Below are positions 21,925 through 36,067 of a DNA stretch of 64,000 bases, one piece after another (the first letter of the stretch is position 1; each line of letters starts with the position of its first letter). Below the pieces are notes generated by a model that saw only the letters and a program-made list of their open reading frames with translations, did no database searches and had not been told where the DNA came from. Origin of the DNA: Alnus glutinosa. Its lineage: Eukaryota > Streptophyta > Magnoliopsida > Fagales > Betulaceae. The position numbers were made by a program, and so were the translations under genes. The stretch is from the NCBI RefSeq assembly GCF_958979055.1, contig NC_084888.1, positions 32,217,804 to 32,281,803 on the forward strand, written 5' to 3'.

Positions 21925-24900
21925 ATGAGCTTGAAAGAGAACCTATGGATAACTCTCGCTTTAGCCACTGTAGGCTTGAGTTTGGTGGGGTTGGTACGGT
22001 GCCAAGATGTGAATGACTACAATAACCAGTTTGACAACCCTGCGGCTCTCCGGCTTGTCACATCGCTCGTCTACAGCAAGGTTTCCAATCTGACAGCTGC
22101 CATTGGTCAGGATTTCAGCGACCGGTCCAGCTTCTGCGTTAAGGATTGGTGAGTGATTCGTTTTAACTTTGCCATATTTTTGGTTGCTCAGAAATGCATG
22201 AAAAGAAACGGAAGTAGAATGTTGAATCTTGTTATTTTGATTTCATGAACAGTCAACTCAAGTAAGCAGTTGAATTAGCTCATTTGGATGAAATTCTTGC
22301 TAATAATATCAGCTGGTAGAGAGTTGTTTGATTGATTGCATATTTATGAGTTTAAAAAGTATCAACCTTTTTAATTTCCTTTCTTCTGTTGCAATTTTTC
22401 GGCAACCTAACAAAGACTTGATTTTTTTTATTTTTTTTTTAATATGATAGAATATCGTATATCTCCATTATGTGTTTATGAAAAATAAATAAAACTAACA
22501 GTTTACAAGTACTATAGGGTTCAATTTTATTTGATTGGATTTTGAAGCTCACTTTATTGTTTCAGGGATGCTGATTGGAACCGAGCATTTAACTTTTCAT
22601 CCAACTTGGAGTTCTTGGCTTCTTGCATTCAAAAGACGAATGGTATAATTAATTATTAAGAAAAAAGTTAATGCTGCTCTTTTGATTGCTGAGAAATGCA
22701 GGAAAAGGAGAGATTTTTTTTCCTTAGATTTGTGCGCTTCTAGCATTTACTCAGCTGAATAACATACAACCCATTTGACTCATCCAAACTGATATTTTCA
22801 TTTTGTGGGAAAAACAACAGATCTTCAAGACCTTCTTTTATTCTCTTTTTACTTAGGCAATTGTGTACTTAGCTCCCTTAGTGATTAGCTTTAATGATTT
22901 CCTTGTACTTTTTTCTTCTCCTAATTAGGCGTTTCTCTTGTATACTTCTTGTGTACCTGAGTTGCATTTTGTGCTTTCAATGATATTTCACTTATAAAAA
23001 ACAATAGATCGTCAATCGGCTCTAGATTCCTGTTTTCTTTTGTTTACCTCAGTTTTTTTGGCAACCAATTGAGGTGTTCATTTGTCAGCCAGAAGTTTCA
23101 GATTGTTAGAGCCTATTCAGGATTGTGTTGGAAAATAAAGTTTTTATATCCAAAAAGAGCTTTTAAGAAAAGCTTCATTTCAAGCTTTTTCCAAAAGTGC
23201 GTTTTGGCCATTTTTAGAGCAAAAAAGTCAAAGAAGTACTTTGAAAAAACTTCAATTATAACCCCTTAACTTTCATCACTTTTGCAATTAAGTACTCAAA
23301 CAAGTGTTAATTTAGGGTGTTCATCTTTCAATTTTTTTCAATTTCAACCCCCTGTTAGAATTTTCCGTTAAATCCTATCAAAATTTTCAAAATACTCTTG
23401 TGCTTAATTTTATTTTTATTTTTTTAAAAAAAATTATAAATTTTTTCAAAGATTCAGACATGGGTGTTTTTGCAAATTATGTTAAATTCTGACGAACACC
23501 TAAATCCTTGCAATTTTTTTCCTAAAAAAAAGGAGGGTTATTTTGGGATTTTTGACAGGATTAACTGAAAATTCTAACGGAAGGTTGAAACTTAAAAAAA
23601 TTGAAAGATAAACACCCTAAATTGACACTTTTTAAAGTTTGAGTACTTAATTGCAAAAGTTATGAAAGATCAGAGATTGTAAGTAAAATTTTTTCAAGTA
23701 CTTTTTGAGTTTTTTTTACCTAACAAACCCAATTTTGCTTTAATAGCTTTCTATGTACTAAAAGTAATTTTTAGGGTGACGGTGACGCGAAAGGAAAAAG
23801 GGAACTTCTTAATTTGCAGAGTTCCATCAACTACGGTGACGCGAAATATCCCTCTAGGCGTAGGAATGCCGGTCGGAGGATTTGTCAGGGTTCGAACATG
23901 GGGTCGGACTTGGTTTCGGTGCCGGATCCCGTTCTTGTCACCGATTCTTCTCATTTTCCTCTCCCGGGTTCTTCTTTGGCTTCCTCAGAGGCTGGTCGGA
24001 AACTTTCTGTTCTTGAGGACTTAGGGAGTGGGTCAGAGAATTCTGCCGTGGGTCCACAAGTTTCCATTGAGATGGGCTCGCCGGTAGGGAGGTTTCTTCC
24101 TCCCTCCTCCCTGGATGATCCCACCTCCAAGCCGTTAATTCAGGACAAGTGTCAAGGAAGGAAGACAAAGCCGGTGATGGGTCAAGGAAATCAACTCCAG
24201 CCTTTAACTCCTATGGAGTTGTCTATGGCATGCTCTATGTATTTCGGGGATAAGGGGGATAGATCTTTGGCTTTCCTCTCTGCCCTTGATGAGGAACATA
24301 GGCGATGGGATATGATTGAAGATTGTGAGATTTAGGGGCTTAGGGGATTAGGGGCTTAGGGTTGGGTGGTTTTTGTGGTTTGTTCCTTGTCGGGTCGGTT
24401 GTGAGGCTGTTGCTTCTTGTATACTCCGTGTGTACTAGGGGCGCCTTACGCTGTTTTTAATAAAATTACAATTACTTATCAAAAAAAAAAAAAGAAGTAA
24501 TTTTTAAGCTCCTTAATGCAACCCCGAATAGGCCCTTAGTGCATTGATGTGAAACTATGAAAGAATACTGATCTCATGGTCAAAAGATCACAGAGGTACA
24601 AGTTATTCATGGGTTTTGCTAGATCTCACAATTTCTTGTGAAATTTCAGTAATTATATGGCACATTGAGTTCAACATAATTGTCGTGTTGTTATTGTCAT
24701 GTTTCACGCTCTCTTTAATAAATATTAACTTATCAGATAATAAAAAATGTCATGGTCAACACTCATTCAGTTTTTATATGCTACTAAAGATAGTTGATTT
24801 GCTCACCCTCAATTTCTTTTAGCTAGCAATTACTAAGGGTCTATCTGTAGCACCAGCGTGCTCCTCGTCCTGCATTGCCTTGGCAAGTTCATGCTTAGGC

Positions 24901-27900
24901 CAAAAGGACCATGTGCACAAGGAGGGTCTAAAAAAATCCATCATAAAAAATATGAGCAACTTTTGCAGTTTTTTCCCCTTGCTGAATGTTCTCAACCTAC
25001 TACTAAATATTTTTTGGTTATAATTTATATCTTCTCATATGTTTGTGGTGGTATTCATTGTTCAACAGGAGACATTGCACAGCGGTTGTGCACAGCAGCG
25101 GAAATAAAGATTTACTTTAATAGTTTCTTTGAAGGATCTCAAAGTGCAAATTACCTAAAACCTAATAAGAACTGTAATTTAACCTCATGGGTTTCTGGTT
25201 GTGAGCCAGGATGGGCTTGTAGTGTTGGCCCAGATCAGCAGGTTGACCTTAACAATGCAAAGGTCATCCCTGCAAGAACTCTCGACTGCCATGCTTGTTG
25301 TGAGGGTTTCTTCTGTCCTCATGGTATTACGTGCATGATACGTAAGTATTTGAGAATCCTTTACATGCTTTCTTTCTTTAAAAATGATGGTAGCTTCTAA
25401 AGTGAGAAGCCTTCAAATGCTGATTCATTTCTAGACATCAATTGCCTTAATAAATTGATGATTCTAAGTTATTGAATATGAGGTTACATTTAAATTTTTA
25501 CCCTTAGGATAAAGAACTTTGACATGTTAACTATTTTCCTGCTTTAAAGTGCAAGATGTTCTTGATCTTGGTTAAAAGATGTCTCTGATGTTTCTTCCGG
25601 TTGTTGCCATTTGCTATCATATTCTTGAAGCTTGCCCACTAGGTTCTTATTGTCCCCTTGCTACGCTCAACAAAACAACTAGCGTTTGTGAACCGTAAGT
25701 TTGTCTTCTAGCCCTAATATCTTTTTTTTTTTATTATCTTAAATAGTCAATGTGTATACCAATTACATATTTCTATATGTTTCTGCAGATATCTATACCA
25801 ACTACCTCCAGGGAGGCCAAACCATACTTGTGGAGGAGCAAATATTTGGGCTGATGTTGGTAGTAGTAGTGAGTTATTCTGTTCAGCTGGATCATTTTGT
25901 CCAACTTCCACCAGCAGATTAACTTGCAGTAGTGGGTATAAATTTTTTCCTCAGAGTTTGTCACTTAACAACTTTGTTTAACGTTTTGCTAGTTGCAACC
26001 TTGTACCATTTGTTACATCATGTTTCGACAAGAAAGTCTGGATATACAAGAACTTTTATTTTATTTTATCTTTGAAGATCTTGTATAATAACATAATTGC
26101 TTCTTTCTGCTTCCATGATTACCTTTCTAATGCTATCAAATCGTTTTCATGAAATTGCAGACATTACTGCAGGATGGGTTCTACGTCCGAGAAAAGTAAG
26201 TTCTTTCTATTTCCCCCCCCCCCCCCCCCCCCCCGGTTGATAAAACTATGAATTAGTTACTTATGATAGTATAGTAATAATATATGCATGCAAGTGAAAT
26301 AATTAAAAATATATATATTGTTCTCCGTGGTGTACAGGTGAATTTTCAGAATTTAAATATATCTTATTTTAATTATTATATCCCAATTACTGTATTTAGG
26401 AGTTCCATTTCGCTATTATGCTGGCTGCAAGGCATATTTAACACTTTACCAATTATCTTGCAGGCTGCTTCAAGTTGACTTCGTGTAATCCAAACGCTGC
26501 AAATCAAAATATTCAAGCATATGGAATTATGCTTTTAGTAAGTTGTTCACTTTACTTCTCAACTGTAAACTTGTTAATTGATCTTGGATGGCTTCATGGC
26601 TTAGACTAATTTTTTTTCTTCTTCTAACAAACTATGTAACCTTAGCTCTATATTCCCAGAAACCAAGAATATTTCTCAATTTCAGTTTTCATTCTCTTGA
26701 CTTCTATCTTATATACATTCTCAGAACAAGAAGTATGCTGTTAGCTCTTAAGAAACCATGGTTAACATCAGGCCAAAAGAAAAAAAATGTCAGTAGAAAT
26801 TAACGCCTTTCAATTACTTATGCAGGCTGCTTTAAGTACTCTGCTACTCATCATTTACAACTGTTCTGACCAAGTTCTAACCGCTAGGGAAAAGAGACTG
26901 GCCAAATCCAGGGAAGCAGCAGCCAGAAGTGCAAGGGAGACAGCAAAAGCACACCAGAGGTGGAACACAGCAAAAGGCGCTGCTAAGAAACACGCAAGTG
27001 GATTGCAAGCTCATCTATCACACACTTTTTCTCGTAAAAAAGAAGTAACTCATACCGAGAAACTTAAGTTTTTGGATCACGTTAAATCTGAAATGGATGA
27101 TGATCCATTACCACCTCCACATCCAAGTACTTCAGGTGCATCTCTGGCTTCAAGTGCATTATCAATAGAAAACAAAACAAAACCCAATGACCTCATGCAG
27201 ATGATGCACAAAATTGAACTTGAGCCTGATAGTTATCCAGGTTTCGATATTGGAACTGGAGATAAGAACAGGCAAGTACAGGTGCCACAGGGTAAACAAA
27301 CTCATAGCCAAATTTTTAAGTATGCATATGCTCAACTTGAGAAAGAGAGAGCTCAGCAGCAAGAAAATGAGAAACTTTCTTTCTCAGGAGTAGTTAAACT
27401 GGCTACTAATCCCGAGATTAGGAAAAGGCCTCTAATTGAGATTTCTTTCAAAGACCTAACCCTTACCTTGAAAGCAAAAAACAAGCATTTATTGAGGTGT
27501 GTAACTGGGAAAATCAAACCTGGTCGCATTACTGCTGTCATGGGTCCATCTGGGGCTGGAAAAACAACATTTCTTTCTGCTGTAGCGGGAAAAGCAATTG
27601 GATGTAAAATGACTGGTTTAATTCTTATAAATGGAAAGAATGATTCAATCCACTCTTATAAGAAAATCATTGGTTTTGTGCCACAAGATGATATTGTGCA
27701 TGGAAACTTGACAGTGGAAGAGAATCTCTGGTTCAGTGCAAAGTGCAGGTACACCTCATTTATCTCCTTGCAGATTCATACTGCATATCATATATACTCT
27801 TTATGTTATCATCTTCACTTGACTGATGGTAATTTGGTGCCAAAAATTTATCATCAAACTGCCATGGATGAAAAGTTTATCACCGAAAGGAAATAATCTT

Positions 27901-30900
27901 TTTTCTTTTTCCATACTAAATCCTCTGTAGTGTTACATGAAGTTGGGTGCACTTATGTTGGTGATTATGCATCATGCTTTAGGAACAGCTCTTTTGAATG
28001 GGAAATTAAAGCCAATAGCTTTACAGTTTTTAATTCAGTACGGATGCTTTTCTTCAATGTTAGAAATTTTCAGATTTTGAGTTTCTACTAACTATTTGAA
28101 TTAGTTCAATCTTTTTTACTGTGTTACACAGCCGAAAATGGTGCTTGGTTTAGGAATTACAATAAAAGTGTGATTCAGATAGTAACATGTTGCCTGATGC
28201 TGCAGTCTTATTCCTTGAATTTCACATTTTATCATCACTGAAACCCAAATGGAGCATGCTGCTGTTGTTTCTGAGATTTCTGTTTGACTGGATGACTGCT
28301 TTGGGCAGTTTACATGCTTCCTACTTTTTGGAGTACTTGGATCTTTTAAATTTTTATTAAAAAGAAAAAATGCATAAATGAACACACTTTGGTATGTTAC
28401 AAGCTTAGCTGTGCAATTGTCATCCCATTGCATATTATATAACTATATGAGATTGAAATCAGAAGTCACTATAAACGTTGGCAACATTTCTCAAAGCATA
28501 ATCAATATCATCATTTATATAGTAGTTTCTTCTTTGCTATTTTAATTTTAGACTGAAATATGAAGTCACTTAATAGCCACATGAGTTGTTTCCTTAATCC
28601 CTTGTTATTTGAGCAAAGGTACGAGAAATAGCAGGTATCAATCCCAAAGAAGTATAACCATTACCCTATCCTACAGCATGGTAATAGAGTTGATCCAAAG
28701 TGCATTTAAATGTTTCCCTTCAGTTCTGGGTTTTAATACGGTTGCCTACTGTAGGATGTCATTTACTTGAGATTGCCTTTGCTTGTCTTGCTCTTGTGTA
28801 CTCTGCTTAACAATGTTCTGCTTGATGATTTTTCTGTCAATCTTCCTGTATTAACTGCTGCAATTTTTTTTTTCTTTGTGGACTTCTGATTGTCGAAGAC
28901 TATCCACTGCTTTGTCAGAAGCAGATAAAGTTCTAGTTGTTGAAAGAGTTATCGAGTTCTTGGGGCTTCAGACAGTGAGGACATCCTTGGTTGGAACGGT
29001 GGAAAAACGAGGAATCTCTGGAGGCCAGCGGAAGAGAGTAAATGTTGGATTAGAAATGGTCATGGAACCTTCACTTTTGATCTTAGATGAACCCACATCT
29101 GGTTTGGATAGTGCATCATCTCAGCAACTACTTAGAGCACTTCGACGTGAAGCTCTTGAAGGGGTAAACATCTGCATGGTGGTTCACCAACCAAGGTTGC
29201 TTCTCCAATCACAAATCTGCATATTTTGAAATCTCTTTTCAAATGTTTTTCTCAATTATCTATACAAGAACAAAAAGGCATCTTTGGTGGGCAAGGTGGG
29301 GCCCTTTGGTTAGATTCTTTCCATTAACCAATAGAGAAAATATCACCTTTGAGCACATAGCGAAGTGCTACCAGTTATTCTGATTTTTTTCACATGTTAA
29401 GCTTATTGATTTTGTAAGATTGGCTTGAAATTCACACTGGTGAGATGTCTGAATGGACGACTAAAACTGAAACCAATTTAGAACTTTTTAGAACTAGAGT
29501 CTAGGACTACTTTTACATCATAGCTCATAGAGGTACTTAAAGTATTACTTTCTACAGCTCATCAGGAGTCTGTAGGCTGAGCAGACATGACTAAATCTCA
29601 TAAGCTATAACCTGGATTAAGAAAATTATATTCAAAACTCGTCTTAGATTCTATGGTATATTTTTGAGTATGGTTGATTGTAGGTTTACTCTTGTTCTGT
29701 TATTTATTAATGGGTGAAATTTTTGCTTCAGCTATGCCTTGTTCAAGATGTTTGACGATTTGATACTTCTGGCAAAAGGTGGTCTTACCGCCTATCATGG
29801 ACCAGCGAAGAAAGTTGAAGAATATTTTGCTGGCCTTGGGATCAATATCCCAGAACGTGTAAATCCTCCAGACCACTTTATTGACATTTTGGAGGGTATA
29901 GTGGTACCTGGAGGCAGCTCAGGAGTGAGTTATACAGAGCTTCCAGTCAGATGGATGCTTCATAATGGGTACTCGGTACCCCCTGAAATGCAGCAGCATG
30001 CTGCTGGACTTGCTCGGTCTTTGATGGATGTAACTCCAACTAATGGAACAAATCCTGCTGGTGCTGGAATGGAGGAACAGTCTTTTGCTGGAGAGATATG
30101 GCAAGGTGTGAAAAGTAATGTGGAGCTGAAGCGGGATAAGATACAACACAATTTTTTGAAGTCCAAGGACTTAACAAGCCGGAGGACGCCAGGTGTACTC
30201 CAGCAATATAAATACTTCCTTGGGAGGTAAGCTGTAGCTACCTCCAAATATCACATATTTCAGATAATTGATTTGCTGAAAGCTCCAACATGGTTAACAT
30301 TTCCAAAATTCTATGTATTTTATATGTTCTTCATCCGAATTGTTAAGTCCATAATGTGTGACATATTCTTTAGGACAAAAACACTGGTCTAACTCAGAGC
30401 CTAAGAAGTCATGTAGTTTGTGAAAGAAGAATCATTAAACATTGTTTGAGGACACCTTACATGCCACATGTTATAAATTTCAGAACTCGAAGTATTTAAG
30501 ATGGTAAGTAACTTAGAAACCTAGGACTATGACCTTAGGTGGTTAGATTGGACATTGCAAAACCTAGGGTTGATTAAGTTGTGAAAATACATGAATAGTT
30601 AGTTTATAAACTTGAAAAACACTATTTTTGAAAAATTATTTATTTGCTTTTAAAAGTACTTTTTGCATTTGAATGGTAATTACAAGGTGTTGCACATATT
30701 ATGTCGTTTTAAGGACATATGAAGCTTCGTTCGAATGGATAGGTAAAGTAGTTCAAACCGAGAGCACCCTTTGTAACCCATTCAATATTATGGTCGAACA
30801 AGAAGCTTTAATAGAAGTGTCCAATTGTTTCATTTGAAACATGTTTAAAAGCACGTTCCAACAGAATGCTTAGATCTTAATGACATATTGTAGCTTTCAA

Positions 30901-33900
30901 AGCGTTTTCGGTATGCTATTTGAACAAGACTCAAAAAATAGATCTCAACTTGGTTTTATTTGAAGCTCGTTCGAAATCCGTTCAAACCAAAACCATGTTT
31001 AACAACTACGTCCATTGGAACACTGATAAGCCATTTGATTGTGTTGGTAGGAATTTTATTCTTTTCACACAATTTTAGGATTTCTCATACTACCATAAAT
31101 TCATATCATTCTCATGACTCAAATAAGGCTTTTCCGAGACCTCTCTTTACATATTCATTGAGGTTGAGTGATAAAAAGAGAGATGCTTGAGAGCTCTTGA
31201 GTGGTCTTCAAAATAGAGATGAAAGATATTATGCTATGAGAGAAAATCATTGAATGTGAGAAATGAAGAATTAATGAGTAAGATGTCATTATCACCATCA
31301 TCTCTCCTAGAAAAACCTTATTAGAAACGATCCCACAAAGCCATAAGCCTTCATTGAAATTCTTTTACGCTGTTTTGTAAAGTCCAGAATACGAAATTCG
31401 AAGACTCTGTGCGGATAGCGTGGGGAGGATGTTGAGAAGTTGATATATTATAATCAACGAACAAAAAGAACGAGGATCATAGGTGCATCTATCGGTAAAC
31501 AAGGGTAGGTGGTCCAGAATGTGTCTCTAGGTATTGAGTCAATCTTTAAGTCTATATACGCCTTGTAAGTCTTATACTCGTATTTTCTAGTAGTGATATC
31601 ATTTGAGTTGGACTAGGTCTTGTGGTTTCTTCTATTTGGATTTTTCCACAAAAAATCTTGTGTGCATATTGTGCGATGATCTTTTAATTTCTTGTGTACA
31701 TGATTATTTCCGCTCATTGATTTTGTTGAACATATGATATACTGGGCAATGATTATTCTTTATGTTGGAATATGCACATCCATCAATATATTTAATCTTA
31801 TTGAATTGAATTCCACACTATAATCGTTGAAGATTAAATATCACATTGGACATTCTCGATTGTTTGGATTTTTTTATTTTTATTTTTAAATTGTATATTT
31901 TTTCAATAAGACCTATTTACCCCTCTTGTCTAGTAAATTGTATACTATCATTTTCCAGAATAACTATTTTATGGTAAATTTTGGTTCATTACATGACCTT
32001 CCAAGTGGCTTTGTTTGGTTTTGAAAGTACGAAGGAAACAAGAAAAAATGTTGAAACACGCCCAAAAACCCCAACTTATTAAAAATTACACCAATGTGAA
32101 TAGGTGTTTGCAGATAAACTCAACCGGTTAAAAATTACACAACCACAATCACAATCACCAAAATTAAATAAAGCAATAAATAAATTTTACACAACAATTT
32201 TGGTGATGAAGTAGAAACATTTTGAAGAACTCTTCAAAAGTAAAACCACTCCGGGGGCAGCCAACCCCAGGAAACTTATCTATTATAGAAGAAACAATTG
32301 CAATTAGTTTATACTTGCAAAACATTTGAAGTAGAAACTTGACATTGTATCCAAACAAACTACCTATTTGTCTTTTACCGCAGTAGCTCAAGAACTCTGA
32401 CCTTTCTTCTATAAAGCTTCTTCTGCAACTTGGGACTTTGGTGGCTGAAGATTTTTGTGTGGTTTAGTGAGGAACGAAGAGGGATTTGATATTCAATTTA
32501 GGAAGGTTTTGAATCTCTCCAAGAACAGAGTTTAAGTGCGTCCACACCTTATAAAAATTGTGGCTCAATGGTCTTATATCGATGTGGAGAAAACTGAGGC
32601 TTTATGAGTAAGTCGGTTAAGAAATTAAACAAGGTACGACTGTCTCGATTGAACGAGATTCAGTCTTGTTCGAACAAAACCTAGGGTTTCACAAAGATTG
32701 CATAGTGGCAATCGAATGAGGTTTGATCGAGGCTACCATCATGTGTTTTTGCTACCATCTCGATCGAACGAGGTTCGATCGTGATTGCAATTGGGGCTTT
32801 CTGTGAAACTATGTGAAACACTTCACTTCAACTTGGTTCAAATGAGGTTCGATCAAGCCTTTTTGGAACTTGAACATTAAAGCCTTGAAAACTTCGATCA
32901 ACCGAGGTTCGATCAGGGCATTGTAGAACTCAATTTTGAAAAGTCTTCATGACCTCATTCTATTCCCCTTCGATCGTGCTTGTGTTCGAGACGTTCTGAT
33001 TTGCATATTGAATTTTGAAAACTATCTCAATCAAATAAGCATCAATCTAGGTTGCGATCGACTGATTCTGTTTCCGCAAATTTCACCGAATCTTGAACCG
33101 CATTTTTAAGACCTATTTCAACCCCAAACCTAAACTTACAACTCAACTAGTTTTGACACTAAATTTGCCAACACTAAAAACCTAACAAATGTGATGAAAT
33201 TCTTCCTTCTTAAGCATTGTAAAACAATTACAAACATTTCTCTTCCTTTTCCCTGTAGTCATGTGTCGAAAGTTTGTTGGTCATTCCATTCAATCAATAT
33301 AATACAGAGAATACTTGGGCTTTTACTTCTATATTTCATAGCACAATTGTTTTCGAAGTGTAGAAATGTATAAAGTAAGAGAGAGAGTGGAAGCAGAGAG
33401 AAAAAAAGACCTACATCATTAATATATTGAAGTATATTGAATTGTATTACTATTTATAGAGGAATTAAGGATTGGTGAGCAAGAAAACCTAAACTAAATA
33501 AGGAAGGGAATTAATCATAGACCTATAAGGAAACCAATTCATAGATAATATGGAAATTATTCTAACACTACGGCCTTGTTTGTTTTAGCGTAAAATATTT
33601 TCTGGAAAATGTTTTCCGTATTTTCTAGTGTTTGGTGCGATGGAAAATGATGTTCAAAACGAAAACATTTTCGGTTTGACCAGAAAAGCTTCTTTAATCT
33701 TTGGAAAATGGTTTCCATTTTTTAATATCATAAACCATTTTTCGAGTTTAAGCTTCTCCTTTTTGCATACATTCTCTCTCATAGTTTATTCTCTGACGCC
33801 GCTGGAGGTTTCTAGAGATCGTTGGCCACTGCCCAAGGTTGCTTGAATTCGGACGGAGTTATCAGACCTGTTTTTGTAATGCAGTAAACTGCATACAAAT

Positions 33901-36036
33901 GACAAGTCTAGAATGAAACCACAGTCCACCTGGCAGAAGATGTTAGTTTAACCTCAACACCACAGTAAGTAGAAGTTCATATCCAAACAAGAAGGGAATC
34001 AATCATCCAACACAAATGACGTTTTGGCTGAATTTCCAAATTGGTTGCAGGCGAATGCTGATCTTAAAGTCAATACAAAATTAACAAAGATGAGGCTTTA
34101 CTTATATTGCAAAAAGTTTAGTCATTACAGACAGCTATATGGAGAAGCTTGATCCTCAACTGGTGAGAAATTAGTAGAACAATGAAAATAAATCCCTGAT
34201 AGGCAGTATTTAATAAGTCAAAAAGAGACAAGTAAGAACTATAACGTATCCCCCAACCAAAAAAAAAAAAAGCTCAGCAAAGCTTCAAGTACTTGTATAG
34301 AAAAACATCAACTATAGATTGCTGCCTATGAGGACCATACTTTATCTGTATCCAACCTGCGCGGTTGGATCTTCAGAAACTATTTGTATGTAAAAGTAGA
34401 TATATTATCATATATCATATATAAAAGCACAATGTAACTCCATATCCGGCGGGAAGAGATCGCTGGTGTTCGCCGGCTGCCGCACTGGAGGTGCCGAAAG
34501 TTGCCAGTCATTTTTGGTTGTCACCGGCCATTGTCCGCCATCGCTATTTTCCGTACGAGCCAAACGCCGAAAATATTTTTCTGTAGAAAACATTTTATGT
34601 CGAAACAAACGGAGCCGTCTTTAAAACTTAGTCACATGTCATGCTTCTTTGTCCCTCATATATCTATATAATATATATTTTTATAATATGACCATTTAGA
34701 ATTACCCAACCATGATAAATTCCATTGGCTTCGAGCATCTTTTTCATCTTCTCTCTGCCCACGGCATTTCAGGGTTAGTAAACAGCGACTACGGGAAGCT
34801 AGAATACTAGCAATGGATTATCTGATCTTATTACTTGCTGGAGCTTGCTTAGGATCAGTTGTTAAAGTGAGCGATCAATCCTTTGGTGCAGCTGCTTATA
34901 CTTATACCATCATTGCGGTTTGTAAGTCCAAAAAATTCTCAGTTGCTCATTCCATAAGGCTTTTTTTGAATTTGTATTTTGGTGATTTATGAACGCAAGA
35001 ATTTCAATAATAGTGGTAGATACTTTTGCCTCTACAGACACTTGTTTTACTGGTACTACTAAAACAACAAACTGCAATCTTTTTTGTATGGCCTAAAATC
35101 AGCGTCAAATTTGGCATTAATGAATTAGTCTCGCTAAGTCAAATAATACCACCAAATATCCATATGCTCAAAGATACTTCCTTACTGGGATCCTTCTTGC
35201 TGTTTTCAGCTCTTCTATGCAAAATTGCGGCTTTGAGATCATTTTCTCTGGACAAATTACACTACTGGAGGGAGAGTGCCTCTGGCATGAGCAGTTTGGC
35301 TTATTTTCTCGCTAAGGATACAATTGAAAATTTTAATACAGTGATCAAACCTGCAGTATATCTCTCTATGTTTTATTTTTTCACAAACCCAAGATCTAGC
35401 TTTGCAGATAATTACACTGTCTTGTTCTGTCTAGTGTACTGTGTAACTGGTATAGCCTATGCATTGGCTATCGTTTTCGAACCAGGTACAGCCCAGCTGG
35501 TGAGTAATAGAAGTACACTTTGAAAAATTGATAGCTTACCAATTTGACTTTTCTCTTTTTTTTAATATATATTTCATTTAGTTCTTACTGAAAAGGTACC
35601 CTTTTTTGCAGTGGTCAGTTCTTCTTCCAGTTGTTTTAACTCTCATTGCAACACAGCCAAAAGATAGCGAATTTATGAAGATTTTAGCTAATTTGTGCTA
35701 CTCTAAGTGGGCTTTGGAAGCATTTGTCATTGCAAATGCGGAAAGGTAAGGCAGAATCACCCTTCCTCGGAATAAAGTAACTTTCCAATGTGTATGATGT
35801 AGATGTTGCACCCATTCTATCTGCAACATGCTTGTGGTAGAGTCAAACTAAAGAAATATGCGAATTAAAGTAAAAAGTTCGGGATCAAGAAAACCTGGAT
35901 TAATAATTGCAAAGAACTTAGCACACATCTCAAATAGGTTATGAATTTCTATATCAAGCCTGGGATACCAGTTAAAAATTTGTGTTTGTGGTCTGAACCT
36001 AAATAACAATAGTTTTTTTTTTCTATAAATTTTTTT

Positions 36037-36067
<31 letters not shown>

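Noticed and set aside
23814-24335. Host gene encoding 173 residues
   Set aside because: The frame lies entirely between a 12-bp LINE target duplication and shares the LINE 3' tail, so it is retroelement sequence.
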